The translations under genes and the position numbers were made by a program. Below, in pieces: positions 20,934 to 28,218 of a DNA stretch of 64,000 nucleotides. The stretch's first letter is position 1; the number at the start of each line of letters is the position of its first letter. Under the pieces are notes generated by a model that was not told the origin of the DNA, ran no database searches, and was given only the letters and a program-made list of their open reading frames with translations. The stretch lies in contig NZ_JAANCN010000009.1 in the NCBI RefSeq assembly GCF_011326735.1, positions 62,001-126,000 of the forward strand, written 5' to 3'. This DNA is from Phycicoccus endophyticus. Its GTDB lineage: Bacteria > Actinomycetota > Actinomycetes > Actinomycetales > Dermatophilaceae.

Positions 20934-21604
20934 CCGACCAGTCGATGGAGGGCTCGGTGAACACCGAGGCCGTCAACGACGAGCCCGTCACGGCGCAGCC
21001 GCCCGGCGAGGAGGAGGTGGCCCCGGGTCAGCCCGGGGCCACCGCCCCGGCGGCCGGGGAGACGGCCGGGGCCGAGGAGACGGCCGACGCACCGCAGCCG
21101 GCGGAGTCGCCCGAGGCGGAGTCGCCCGAGGCGGCGGCCCCCGCCGAGGACGCGTCGTCCGACGCCGTCCTCGCGGCGGAGCGCCTCGCGGACCTGCAGC
21201 GTCTCCAGGCGGAGTACGTCAACTACAAGCGACGGGTCGACCGTGACCGGGCGCTGGTCCAGGAGCGGGCCGTGCACGACGTCCTCGAGTCGCTGCTCGG
21301 CGTGCTCGACGACATCCACGCCGCCCGCGAGCACGGTGACCTCGGCGAGGGTCCCTTCGCCGCGATCGCGGACAAGCTCGAGAGCACCCTCGGGCGCTAC
21401 GGGCTGAGCCGCTTCGGGGTAAAGGGCGAGCCGTTCGACCCCCAGGAGCACGAGGCGCTCATGCACGCCCCGTGGCCGGGCGAGGACGAGGAGCTGCCCT
21501 CGGACGCGACGGTCACGACGGTCGTCACCGTGCTCCAGCCCGGCTACCGTGCCGGTGAGCAGGTCCTGCGGCCCGCTCGTGTCGCGGTCGCCGACCCCGA
21601 CTGA
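20930..21604 (+). CDS. grpE: Nucleotide exchange factor GrpE
   Basis: The 224-residue protein has a long disordered acidic/alanine N-terminus (to about residue 80, including a repeated PEAESPEA unit), then a coiled-coil helix ([18 protein letters not shown]) and the compact head domain. The family end motif DGTVTTVVQ-like sequence appears as [14 protein letters not shown]. GrpE releases ADP from DnaK. The GTG start overlaps the dnaK stop by 4 bp, and an internal GTG at residue 10 is less likely. The family is usually near 200 residues; the N-terminal tail explains the extra length. Confidence 0.96.
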
Positions 21605-21640
21605 CCCCCACCCACCCACCGCGCCCGAGAGGAGACGTCG

Positions 21641-22678
21641 ATGGCCAGCCAGGACTGGTTCGAGAAGGACTTCTACGCCATCCTCGGCGTCCCCCGGGAC
21701 GCCGACGCGGCGGCGATCAAGAAGGCCTACCGCAAGCTCGCCAAGCAGTACCACCCCGACCGCAACGAGGGTGACCCCTCGGCCGAGCAGCGCTTCAAGG
21801 ACGTCGGGGAGGCGCACGCCGTGCTCTCCGACCCCAAGCAGCGCGAGGAGTACGACGCCGTGCGCTCGATGGCCGGTGGCGGTGCCCGCTTCCGGGCGGG
21901 CGCGGGCGGGCCCAGCGGGTCCGGCGGCTTCGAGGACATCTTCAGCGCCTTCGGCGGCGGAGCCGGTGGCGGCGGTACCCGCGTGCGCTTCTCGAACGGC
22001 CGGGGCGGCTACGACGCCGGCGGCGAGGACGTCAACGACATCCTCGCCCAGATGTTCGGCGGTGCCGCGGCCGGCGGCGCCCGGGGCGGCGACCCGTTCG
22101 GCGGGTTCGGCGCGCCCCGCGGGCCGCGGCGGGGCGCCGACGTGCAGGCCCGCACGACGCTCTCCTTCCGCGACGCCGTCGCCGGGTCCACCGTGACGCT
22201 GACGACGGCCGAGGGTCGGCGGATCACGACGAAGATCCCGGCCGGCGTGCGCGACGGCCAGAAGATCCGCCTGCGCGGCAAGGGAGCTCCGGGCGACCAG
22301 GGCGCGCCGGCGGGCGACCTCATCCTCACGGTGAGCGTCGAGAAGCACCCCGTCTTCGGCCGCGAGGGCGACAACATCACCGTCGACCTGCCGGTGACCT
22401 TCGCCGAGGCGGCGCTCGGCGCCACGGTGCCCGTCCCGACCCTCGACGGCAGCAGCGTCAAGGTCAAGGTCGCCCCCGGCACCCCGAGCGGGCGCGTCCT
22501 GCGCGTCAAGGGCCGCGGGGTGCACACCCGACACGGCACCGGCGACCTGCTCGCCCGGGTGCAGGTGGTCGTCCCCCAGCGACTCTCGGACGAGGCACGC
22601 CGGGCCGTCGAGACCCTCCGCGAGGCCGAGGGCGACGCCGACCCCCGGGCCGCGGTCTTCCAGCAGGCAGCCACCTAA
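21641..22678 (+). CDS. dnaJ: DnaJ-type J-domain co-chaperone without zinc finger
   Basis: The 345-residue product has a J domain with the HPD triad at 38-40, a G/F-rich linker (about 80-165, with GGFEDIFSAFGG and DINDILAQMF-like VNDILAQMFGG), and two C-terminal beta domains (TLSFRDAVAGSTVTL; PVTFAEAALGATVPVPTLDG). It contains no cysteine at all, so the CxxCxGxG zinc-finger repeats of classical DnaJ are absent; this is the type II (CbpA-like) layout. It stimulates DnaK ATPase and delivers substrates. ATG 21641 follows GAGAGGAGA. It lies between grpE and hspR in the same operon. Confidence 0.95.
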   Translation: MASQDWFEKDFYAILGVPRDADAAAIKKAYRKLAKQYHPDRNEGDPSAEQRFKDVGEAHAVLSDPKQREEYDAVRSMAGGGARFRAGAGGPSGSGGFEDIFSAFGGGAGGGGTRVRFSNGRGGYDAGGEDVNDILAQMFGGAAAGGARGGDPFGGFGAPRGPRRGADVQARTTLSFRDAVAGSTVTLTTAEGRRITTKIPAGVRDGQKIRLRGKGAPGDQGAPAGDLILTVSVEKHPVFGREGDNITVDLPVTFAEAALGATVPVPTLDGSSVKVKVAPGTPSGRVLRVKGRGVHTRHGTGDLLARVQVVVPQRLSDEARRAVETLREAEGDADPRAAVFQQAAT

Positions 22679-22693
22679 CGGGGAGGTGCCGTG

Positions 22694-23149
22694 ATGGCCA
22701 GGTTCGACCCCTCGGCGTTCGCGCCCGACGACGACACCCCGGTGTTCGTCATCTCGGTCGCGGCCGAGCTCGCCGGAATGCACGCCCAGACGCTGCGGCA
22801 GTACGACCGGCTCGGTCTCGTCACGCCCTCCCGGACCCAGGGCGGTGGTCGCCGGTACAGCCAGCGTGACGTCGCCCTGCTGCGCGAAGTGCAGCGGCTC
22901 TCCCAGGAGGAGGGCGTCTCGCTCGCCGGCATCGCGCGGATCCTCGAGCTGGAGAACCAGGTCGAAGCCCTCCGCGCCCGCGTCGCCGAGCTGAGTGCCG
23001 AGGTCGAGGCGCTCGAGGCCGGCAGCGGCCGCACGACACGGGTGTTCTCGGTGAGCCCGGGCGGAGACGTCTACGCCGCCCGCCTCGGGGAGCGCCCGCG
23101 ACACTCGGGCAGCCAGGCCCTCGTCGTGTGGCGGCCCACCCGCCGCTGA
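22694..23149 (+). CDS. hspR: MerR-family heat-shock repressor HspR
   Basis: The 151-residue regulator has a winged HTH with [26 protein letters not shown] near residues 14-40 (read in pieces) and [18 protein letters not shown], then a coiled coil ([22 protein letters not shown]). HspR binds HAIR sites and uses DnaK as co-repressor, giving feedback control. Targets visible here are the dnaK operon promoter (18925-19007) and clpB (28142-28162). ATG 22694 is preferred over the adjacent GTG 22691, given GGGGAGG 7 nt upstream. It is the last gene of the chaperone operon, 15 bp after dnaJ. Confidence 0.96.
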   Translation: MARFDPSAFAPDDDTPVFVISVAAELAGMHAQTLRQYDRLGLVTPSRTQGGGRRYSQRDVALLREVQRLSQEEGVSLAGIARILELENQVEALRARVAELSAEVEALEAGSGRTTRVFSVSPGGDVYAARLGERPRHSGSQALVVWRPTRR

Positions 23150-23243
23150 GACGGGTGTCCGGGCCCGCCGCGCCCGTGCGGTAGACACGGAGGGTGCACC
23201 ACCGCACCGGTGCTCCCGCCCCGACCGAACGGACCCCACCACC

Positions 23244-24296
23244 GTGACCGACCCCCGCCACGACCCGGCCGCCCGCGGCTTCGCCAGCGACAACTACTCC
23301 GGTGTGCACCCCGAGGTGCTCGAGGCGCTCTCGCTCGTCAACGGTGGCCACCAGTCCTCCTACGGCGCCGACGTCTACACCGCAGCGCTCGAGGACCGGA
23401 TGCGCCACCTGTTCGGCGAGCACGTCGAGACCTACCCGGTGCTCACCGGCACCGGTGCCAACGTCATCTGCCTCCAGGCGCTCACCGACCGGTGGGGTGC
23501 GGTGATCTGCGCGGAGACGGCGCACATCAACGTCGACGAGGGTGGGGCGCCGGAGCGGATGGCCGGGCTGAAGCTGCTCGGCGTCGACACCCCCGACGGC
23601 AAGCTGACCCCCGAGCTCGTCGACCTGCGCACCGCAGGGCGCGAGGACGAGCACCGGGCGATGCCCCAGGTCGTCTCGATCACCCAGTCCACCGAGCTCG
23701 GCACGCTCTACACCCCCGAGGAGGTCGCGGCGCTGTGCGAGCACGCGCACTCGCTCGGCCTGCGGGTGCACCTCGACGGTGCCCGGCTGGCCAACGCCAC
23801 GGCCGCGCTCGGCGTCGACGTGCGGGAGTTCACGACCGACGCCGGGGTCGACCTGCTGACCTTCGGTGGCACGAAGAACGGCGCACTCGGGGCCGAGGCG
23901 GTCGTCGTGCTCGCGCCCGACGCCGTGAGCCACCTCAAGCACCTGCGCAAGCTGTCGATGCAGCTGGCCTCGAAGATGCGCTTCGTCTCCGCCCAGCTCG
24001 ACGCACTGCTCACCGACGGGCTGTGGCTGCGCGCGGCGGGGCACGCCAACGCCATGGCCCGGCGGCTCGCCGACGGTGTCGCCGGCCTCGAGGGTGTCGA
24101 GGTGCTCTACCCGGTCCAGGCCAACGGCGTCTTCGCCCGCCTCCCGCAGGAGGTCAGCCGCCGCCTCATGCAGCGCTACCCGTTCTACTTCTGGGACGAG
24201 GGCGCGGGCGACGTCCGCTGGATGTGCTCCTTCGACACCACCGAGGACGACGTCGACGGCTTCCTCGACGCGCTGCGCGCCGAGCTGGCGCACTGA
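23244..24296 (+). CDS. Low-specificity L-threonine aldolase family (PLP-dependent)
   Basis: The 350-residue fold-type I PLP enzyme opens with FASDNYSGVHPEVLEAL, has a GTGANVICLQAL cofactor loop, HLDGARLANA (aspartate for the pyridine nitrogen) and TFGGTKNGALGAE with the Schiff-base lysine near residue 212. Family members split L-threonine or allo-threonine to glycine and acetaldehyde. The glycine or serine pathway context is not visible, so related beta-eliminating lyases are possible. GTG 23244 is the first start in the frame consistent with alignment. About 95 bp upstream separate it from hspR; TAGACA near 23182 may be its -10. Confidence 0.88.
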   Translation: MTDPRHDPAARGFASDNYSGVHPEVLEALSLVNGGHQSSYGADVYTAALEDRMRHLFGEHVETYPVLTGTGANVICLQALTDRWGAVICAETAHINVDEGGAPERMAGLKLLGVDTPDGKLTPELVDLRTAGREDEHRAMPQVVSITQSTELGTLYTPEEVAALCEHAHSLGLRVHLDGARLANATAALGVDVREFTTDAGVDLLTFGGTKNGALGAEAVVVLAPDAVSHLKHLRKLSMQLASKMRFVSAQLDALLTDGLWLRAAGHANAMARRLADGVAGLEGVEVLYPVQANGVFARLPQEVSRRLMQRYPFYFWDEGAGDVRWMCSFDTTEDDVDGFLDALRAELAH

Positions 24297-24320
24297 CGCC
24301 GGCGCCCCGAGGGTCGCCGC

Positions 24321-25217
24321 TCAGCCCGCCACGCCGGTCGGCGTGCCGGCCGACGGTGCGCGCCTGCGGGCCAGCCGCTTCATCCCCTCGGCCGGGTGCA
24401 CCGGCTCGGGCCACTTCGCCAGTGCGGTGTCCCCGTCGGTGCGCCCCGTCAGCCGTCGACGCACGAGGGGGAGCACCTCTCCACGCACGAAGCGGGCCTC
24501 CTCGCGGGCGGCCTCGCGCAGGGGTGGACGCCCGGGAGGGTCGCCGAGCGTGCGCAGCCGCAGGGTGTGCTCCAGCCCCACGGTCCGCAGGACGGCCGCC
24601 GCCATCCGCTTGTGCCCCCACCGGTTCATGTGCAGCCGGTCCGGGGCCCACAGCCGCCGGTCGTCGTACTCCCGCAGCCGGGCGTGGTCGACCAGGGCGG
24701 TGTCGTGGGCGTCGGCGATGTCGCGCACCCCGGCGTTGAACGCCCGCACCCGCCGGGCCAACGGCTCGAGCAGCGCGCTCATCCGCGGGTCGAAGGCGGT
24801 GAAGACGACGACGGTGGCGCCGGCGTCAACGAGCGCGCCCACCGCCTCGTCGTAGCGGCCCAGGACGTCGTCGACGTCGGCCCGCAGCGCGAGCAGGTCG
24901 TTGCCCCCGGCGAAGTACGTCGCGAGCGTGGGCCGCAGGGCGAGCGCGGAGGCCAGCTGCTCGTCGGCCACCTGGTCGATCCGCTTGCTGCGCAGCGCGA
25001 GGTTGGCGTACTCCCACCGCGGGTCGGCCCGCCCGAGCTGGCGCGCCATCCGGTCCGCCCAGCCGCGCAACCCGTTGGGGTAGTGCAGGTGGGGATCGCC
25101 GACCCCTTCGGTGAACGAGTCGCCGATCGCGACGAACCGCCCGGCCTGCACCCGCCCATCCGACCCCGCGCCCGCGGTGCGGGCAAGACCCGAGGGCGGC
25201 CGGCGCGCAGTGTTCAC
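24321..25217 (-). CDS. SGNH/GDSL hydrolase with C-terminal KWxxPVxPAE tail
   Basis: The 298-residue protein has GDSFTEGVGDP near residue 33 (catalytic serine), an NLALRS block (Gly/Asn region), GGNDLLAL (block III Asn) and DRLHMNRWGH (block V Asp and His). No signal peptide is seen, so it is probably cytoplasmic; the substrate (acyl ester or acetylated sugar) is unknown. A C-terminal extension of about 90 residues ends KWPEPVHPAE followed by a basic tail. The divergent neighbour encodes a paralogue with the same tail motif. GTG 25217 was taken as start. Confidence 0.85.
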   Translation of the reverse strand: MNTARRPPSGLARTAGAGSDGRVQAGRFVAIGDSFTEGVGDPHLHYPNGLRGWADRMARQLGRADPRWEYANLALRSKRIDQVADEQLASALALRPTLATYFAGGNDLLALRADVDDVLGRYDEAVGALVDAGATVVVFTAFDPRMSALLEPLARRVRAFNAGVRDIADAHDTALVDHARLREYDDRRLWAPDRLHMNRWGHKRMAAAVLRTVGLEHTLRLRTLGDPPGRPPLREAAREEARFVRGEVLPLVRRRLTGRTDGDTALAKWPEPVHPAEGMKRLARRRAPSAGTPTGVAG

Positions 25218-25285
25218 CCACCCGTCGCCGACGTGTCGTCGGGCGGTCGCCGCCGGCAGGACACACCCTCCCTAGCCTCCGGCAC

Positions 25286-26062
25286 GTGGCACGGTTCGTG
25301 GCCCTGGGGGACTCCCTGACCGAGGGGGTCGGCGACCCGCATCCCGCCTACCCCAACGGCTGGCGCGGATGGGCCGAGCTGGTCGCCGACGCCCTGGCCG
25401 TCGACGACCCGAGCACCGAGTACGTCAACCTCGCCCTGCGTGGTCGCCGGGTGGCCCAGGTCCTGCAGCACCAGGTCGACCCTGCCGTCGCGCTGCGCCC
25501 CACGCTCGTCACCCTCTGGGCCGGCGGCAACGACCTCCTGCTGCCCCGGGTGTGCGTCGACACCGTCGCCGGCACCCTCGACGCGGCGCTGCGGCGGCTC
25601 GAGCCCACCGGGGCCCGGGTCCTGCTCTTCACGATCTTCGAGCTCGACCCCTCACCGGTACTGCGGGCGGCCCGGGCGCGCGCGAGCGCCCTCAACGACC
25701 GGGTGCGCGCCGTCGCCCGCGCCCGGGGTGCGGAGCTCGTCGACGTCGCCGACGTCGGTCACGACCGGGAGACGTTCTTCTGCCCGGACCGGGTGCACCC
25801 CAACGAGGCCGGGCACCTGGAGATCGCCCGACGGGTCGCCGGGGCGCTTCGGCTGGGGCCCGTCCTGCCCGCGGGCCCGGCCGCGGGGGCCGTCGTGCGA
25901 CGGGTGCCGGGCTGGGCCGGGGAGTGGGGGTGGTGGTTCGGGAGCGTCGTCCCGCACGCGTGGCGGTGGGCCACCGCCGCCGGCAGCCGGGAACGGGTCG
26001 ACCCCAAGTGGGCCCTGCCGGTGCGGCCGGCCGAGCGGCTCGCGTCCGCGGCCGAGCCGTGA
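25286..26062 (+). CDS. SGNH/GDSL hydrolase, paralogue of the divergent neighbour
   Basis: The 258-residue protein has GDSLTEGVGDPHPAYPNGW close to the N-terminus, NLALRGRR, WAGGNDLLL and DRVHPNEAGH, giving a full Ser-Gly-Asn-Asp/His set. It lacks a signal peptide. The C-terminus has a tryptophan-rich stretch (WAGEWGWWF) and then KWALPVRPAE, matching the tail motif of the divergent paralogue. GTG 25286 is exactly 7 nt after TAGCCT, indicating a leaderless message. The two genes share a 68 bp intergenic gap and probably arose by duplication. Confidence 0.87.
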   Translation: MARFVALGDSLTEGVGDPHPAYPNGWRGWAELVADALAVDDPSTEYVNLALRGRRVAQVLQHQVDPAVALRPTLVTLWAGGNDLLLPRVCVDTVAGTLDAALRRLEPTGARVLLFTIFELDPSPVLRAARARASALNDRVRAVARARGAELVDVADVGHDRETFFCPDRVHPNEAGHLEIARRVAGALRLGPVLPAGPAAGAVVRRVPGWAGEWGWWFGSVVPHAWRWATAAGSRERVDPKWALPVRPAERLASAAEP

Positions 26063-26160
26063 GGGGGGCCGTCGGTCCGGGCGCGGACGGGCTCGGTCGT
26101 GGGTAGCGTGGCCCTGCCCGACCGGCCGACCGGCCACCCGCCACCTGCGAGAGAGCGACG

Positions 26161-27585
26161 ATGACGTCACTGCCGAGCATCCTGTCCCACCTGCCCGCCG
26201 CGGACGAGGTGCAGCCCGCCTACTCCGCCGGGGTCCTCCTGCTCGTCGCGGTGGCCGCCGTCGCCGTCCTGCTGTTCCTCATCATGCGGCTGCGGCTGCA
26301 CGCCTTCGTCGCCCTCGTGCTCGTCAGCCTCGTCACCGCTCTCGTGACGAAGATCCCGTTCGCGGAGGTCGTCCCCACCCTGCTCGACGGGTTCGGGTCC
26401 ACGCTGGCGAGCGTCGCGCTGCTCGTCGGCCTCGGCGCGATGATCGGTCGGCTGCTCGAGGTGAGCGGTGGGGCGCAGGTGCTCGCGGACACCCTCGTCG
26501 CCCGCTTCGGGGAGCACCGCGCGCCGCTCGCCCTCGGCGTCGCGTCGCTCCTGTTCGGCTTCCCGATCTTCTTCGACGCCGGTCTCGTGGTCATGCTCCC
26601 GATCATCTTCAGCGTCGCCCGGCGCTTCGGGGGCTCGGTCCTGGTCTACGCCCTCCCGGCGGCGGGGGCCTTCGCCGTCATGCACGCCTTCGTCCCCCCG
26701 CACCCCGGCCCGGTCGCGGCCGGGCAGATCCTCGGCGCCGACATCGGGCTGCTCGTCCTCGTCGGGCTCGTCGTCGGCATCCCGACCTGGTTCGTCGCCG
26801 CCTACCTCTTCGGGACCTTCGTCGGCCGCCGGATCGACGTCGCCGTCCCCGAGCTGCTCTCCGGCGGTGCCCACGAGCCGGAGGGGTCCGAGGAGCATCC
26901 CGCACCGGCCTTCGGCACCGTCCTGGCCCTCCTCCTGCTACCGCTGGCCCTGATCTTCCTCAACACCGGGCTGAACACGCTCGGGACCTACGAGGTCGTC
27001 GACGCCGAGGCGACGTGGGTCGGCCTGCTGCGGATGCTCGGTGAGACCCCGGTCGCCCTGCTCGTCACCGTGCTCGTGGCCACCGTGGTCCTCGGCCGGG
27101 GGCGCTCGAAGGCGGACGTCGAGGAGCTGCTCAACGGCGCGCTGGCCCCGGTCTGCGCGATCATCCTCATCACCGGCGCCGGCGGGATGTTCGGGGGCGT
27201 GCTGCGGGCCAGCGGCATCGGCGAGGCCCTCGCCGGCTCGCTCGAGGACGTCGGGCTCCCGGTCATCGTCGCGGCCTTCCTCGTCGCGACGGCGCTGCGC
27301 GTCGCCCAGGGGTCGGCGACCGTGGCGCTGACGACCACCGCCGGGCTGCTCGCGCCGACCATCGAGGCGGTGGGAACCCTCTCGAGCATCGACCTGGCCT
27401 GCATCGTCGTCGCCATCGCGTGCGGCTCGACGGTGCTCTCGCACGTCAACGACTCCGGCTTCTGGCTCGTCGGCCGCTTCCTCGGGATGGACGTGCGCAC
27501 GACGCTGCGCACGTGGACGGTCATGGAGACGCTCATCGGCGTCGTCGGCTTCGCGCTCGCGGCGACGGTGAGCGTGGTGCTGTGA
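26161..27585 (+). CDS. gntP: Gluconate:H+ symporter, GntP family
   Basis: The 474-residue membrane protein has about twelve to fourteen hydrophobic segments. GntP landmarks are FGFPIFFDAGLVVMLPI, HAFVPPHPGPVAA and QGSATVALTTTAGLLAP, plus SHVNDSGFWLVGRF near the C-terminus. It imports gluconate or related aldonates. The following gene encodes gluconokinase, whose GTG overlaps this stop, forming a coupled uptake-phosphorylation pair. ATG 26161 was chosen; a TAGCGT at about 26103 could be the -10 with a leader of about 50 nt. No gntR-type repressor gene is adjacent. Confidence 0.93.
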   Translation: MTSLPSILSHLPAADEVQPAYSAGVLLLVAVAAVAVLLFLIMRLRLHAFVALVLVSLVTALVTKIPFAEVVPTLLDGFGSTLASVALLVGLGAMIGRLLEVSGGAQVLADTLVARFGEHRAPLALGVASLLFGFPIFFDAGLVVMLPIIFSVARRFGGSVLVYALPAAGAFAVMHAFVPPHPGPVAAGQILGADIGLLVLVGLVVGIPTWFVAAYLFGTFVGRRIDVAVPELLSGGAHEPEGSEEHPAPAFGTVLALLLLPLALIFLNTGLNTLGTYEVVDAEATWVGLLRMLGETPVALLVTVLVATVVLGRGRSKADVEELLNGALAPVCAIILITGAGGMFGGVLRASGIGEALAGSLEDVGLPVIVAAFLVATALRVAQGSATVALTTTAGLLAPTIEAVGTLSSIDLACIVVAIACGSTVLSHVNDSGFWLVGRFLGMDVRTTLRTWTVMETLIGVVGFALAATVSVVL

Positions 27586-28115
27586 GCACCGCACGGCTCG
27601 CGGGGCACGGGCGCACCCGGCACGTCGTCGTCATGGGGGTCTCCGGCTGCGGCAAGTCGACGGTGGCCGAGGGGATCTCCGAGGCGCTGGGCCTGCCCTT
27701 CGCCGAGGCCGACCGGTTCCACCCCGAGAGCAACATCGCCAAGATGTCCGCGGGCACGCCGCTGACCGACGCCGACCGGCGGCCCTGGCTGGCCGACCTC
27801 GCGGCCTGGATGGCGGCCCAGGCACGCGAGGGGCAGTCGACCGTCATGGCCTGCTCGGCGCTGCGCCGCTCCTACCGGGACATCCTGCGCTCGGGCCCCC
27901 CGCAGGTGCAGTTCGTCCACCTCGACGGCCCCAGCGAGCTGATCTCGGCGCGGATGTCGGCCCGGCCCGACCACTTCATGCCGGCCGCGCTCCTGCAGTC
28001 GCAGGTCGCGACGCTCGAGCCGCTCGAGCCCGACGAGGACGGCGTCGTCCTCGACCTGCGCCAGGACCCCGACACCCTCGTCGACGCCGCGGTGCGCTGG
28101 CTCGCCGCGCACTGA
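27582..28115 (+). CDS. gntK: Gluconokinase
   Basis: The 177-residue P-loop kinase has GVSGCGKST at 19-27, FAEADRFHPESNIAKMSAG, LTDADRRPWL and ACSALRRSYRDILR, the thermoresistant gluconokinase signature. It phosphorylates gluconate to 6-phosphogluconate in the cytoplasm, feeding the pentose phosphate pathway. The GTG start overlaps the gntP stop as GTGA, tying its translation to the permease. Length is normal for the family. The clpB control region begins about 26 bp downstream. Confidence 0.95.
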   Translation: MSTARLAGHGRTRHVVVMGVSGCGKSTVAEGISEALGLPFAEADRFHPESNIAKMSAGTPLTDADRRPWLADLAAWMAAQAREGQSTVMACSALRRSYRDILRSGPPQVQFVHLDGPSELISARMSARPDHFMPAALLQSQVATLEPLEPDEDGVVLDLRQDPDTLVDAAVRWLAAH

Positions 28116-28141
28116 CCGTCCGGCCGCCCCGCCCTTCCGTG

Positions 28142-28175
28142 CTTGAGTGGAATACACTCAAGTTTGCTGAGCGTT
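28142..28175 (+). promoter_or_regulatory. clpB promoter: perfect HAIR operator with overlapping sigma-R/H-like promoter
   Basis: Bases 28142-28162 form CTTGAGT-N7-ACTCAAG, an exact match to the HspR consensus. The 7-bp spacer begins with GGAAT (28149-28153), which stands 19 bp before GTT (28173-28175), resembling the GGAAT-N18/19-GTT promoters of the SigR/SigH family. HspR bound here would cover the -35 element. A TACACT inside the same repeat could instead be a housekeeping -10 but lacks a clear -35. Confidence 0.85.
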
Positions 28176-28218
28176 GAATCGAGCGACGCCCAGCCACCGC
28201 ACGCGAAGGAGAGGACGG

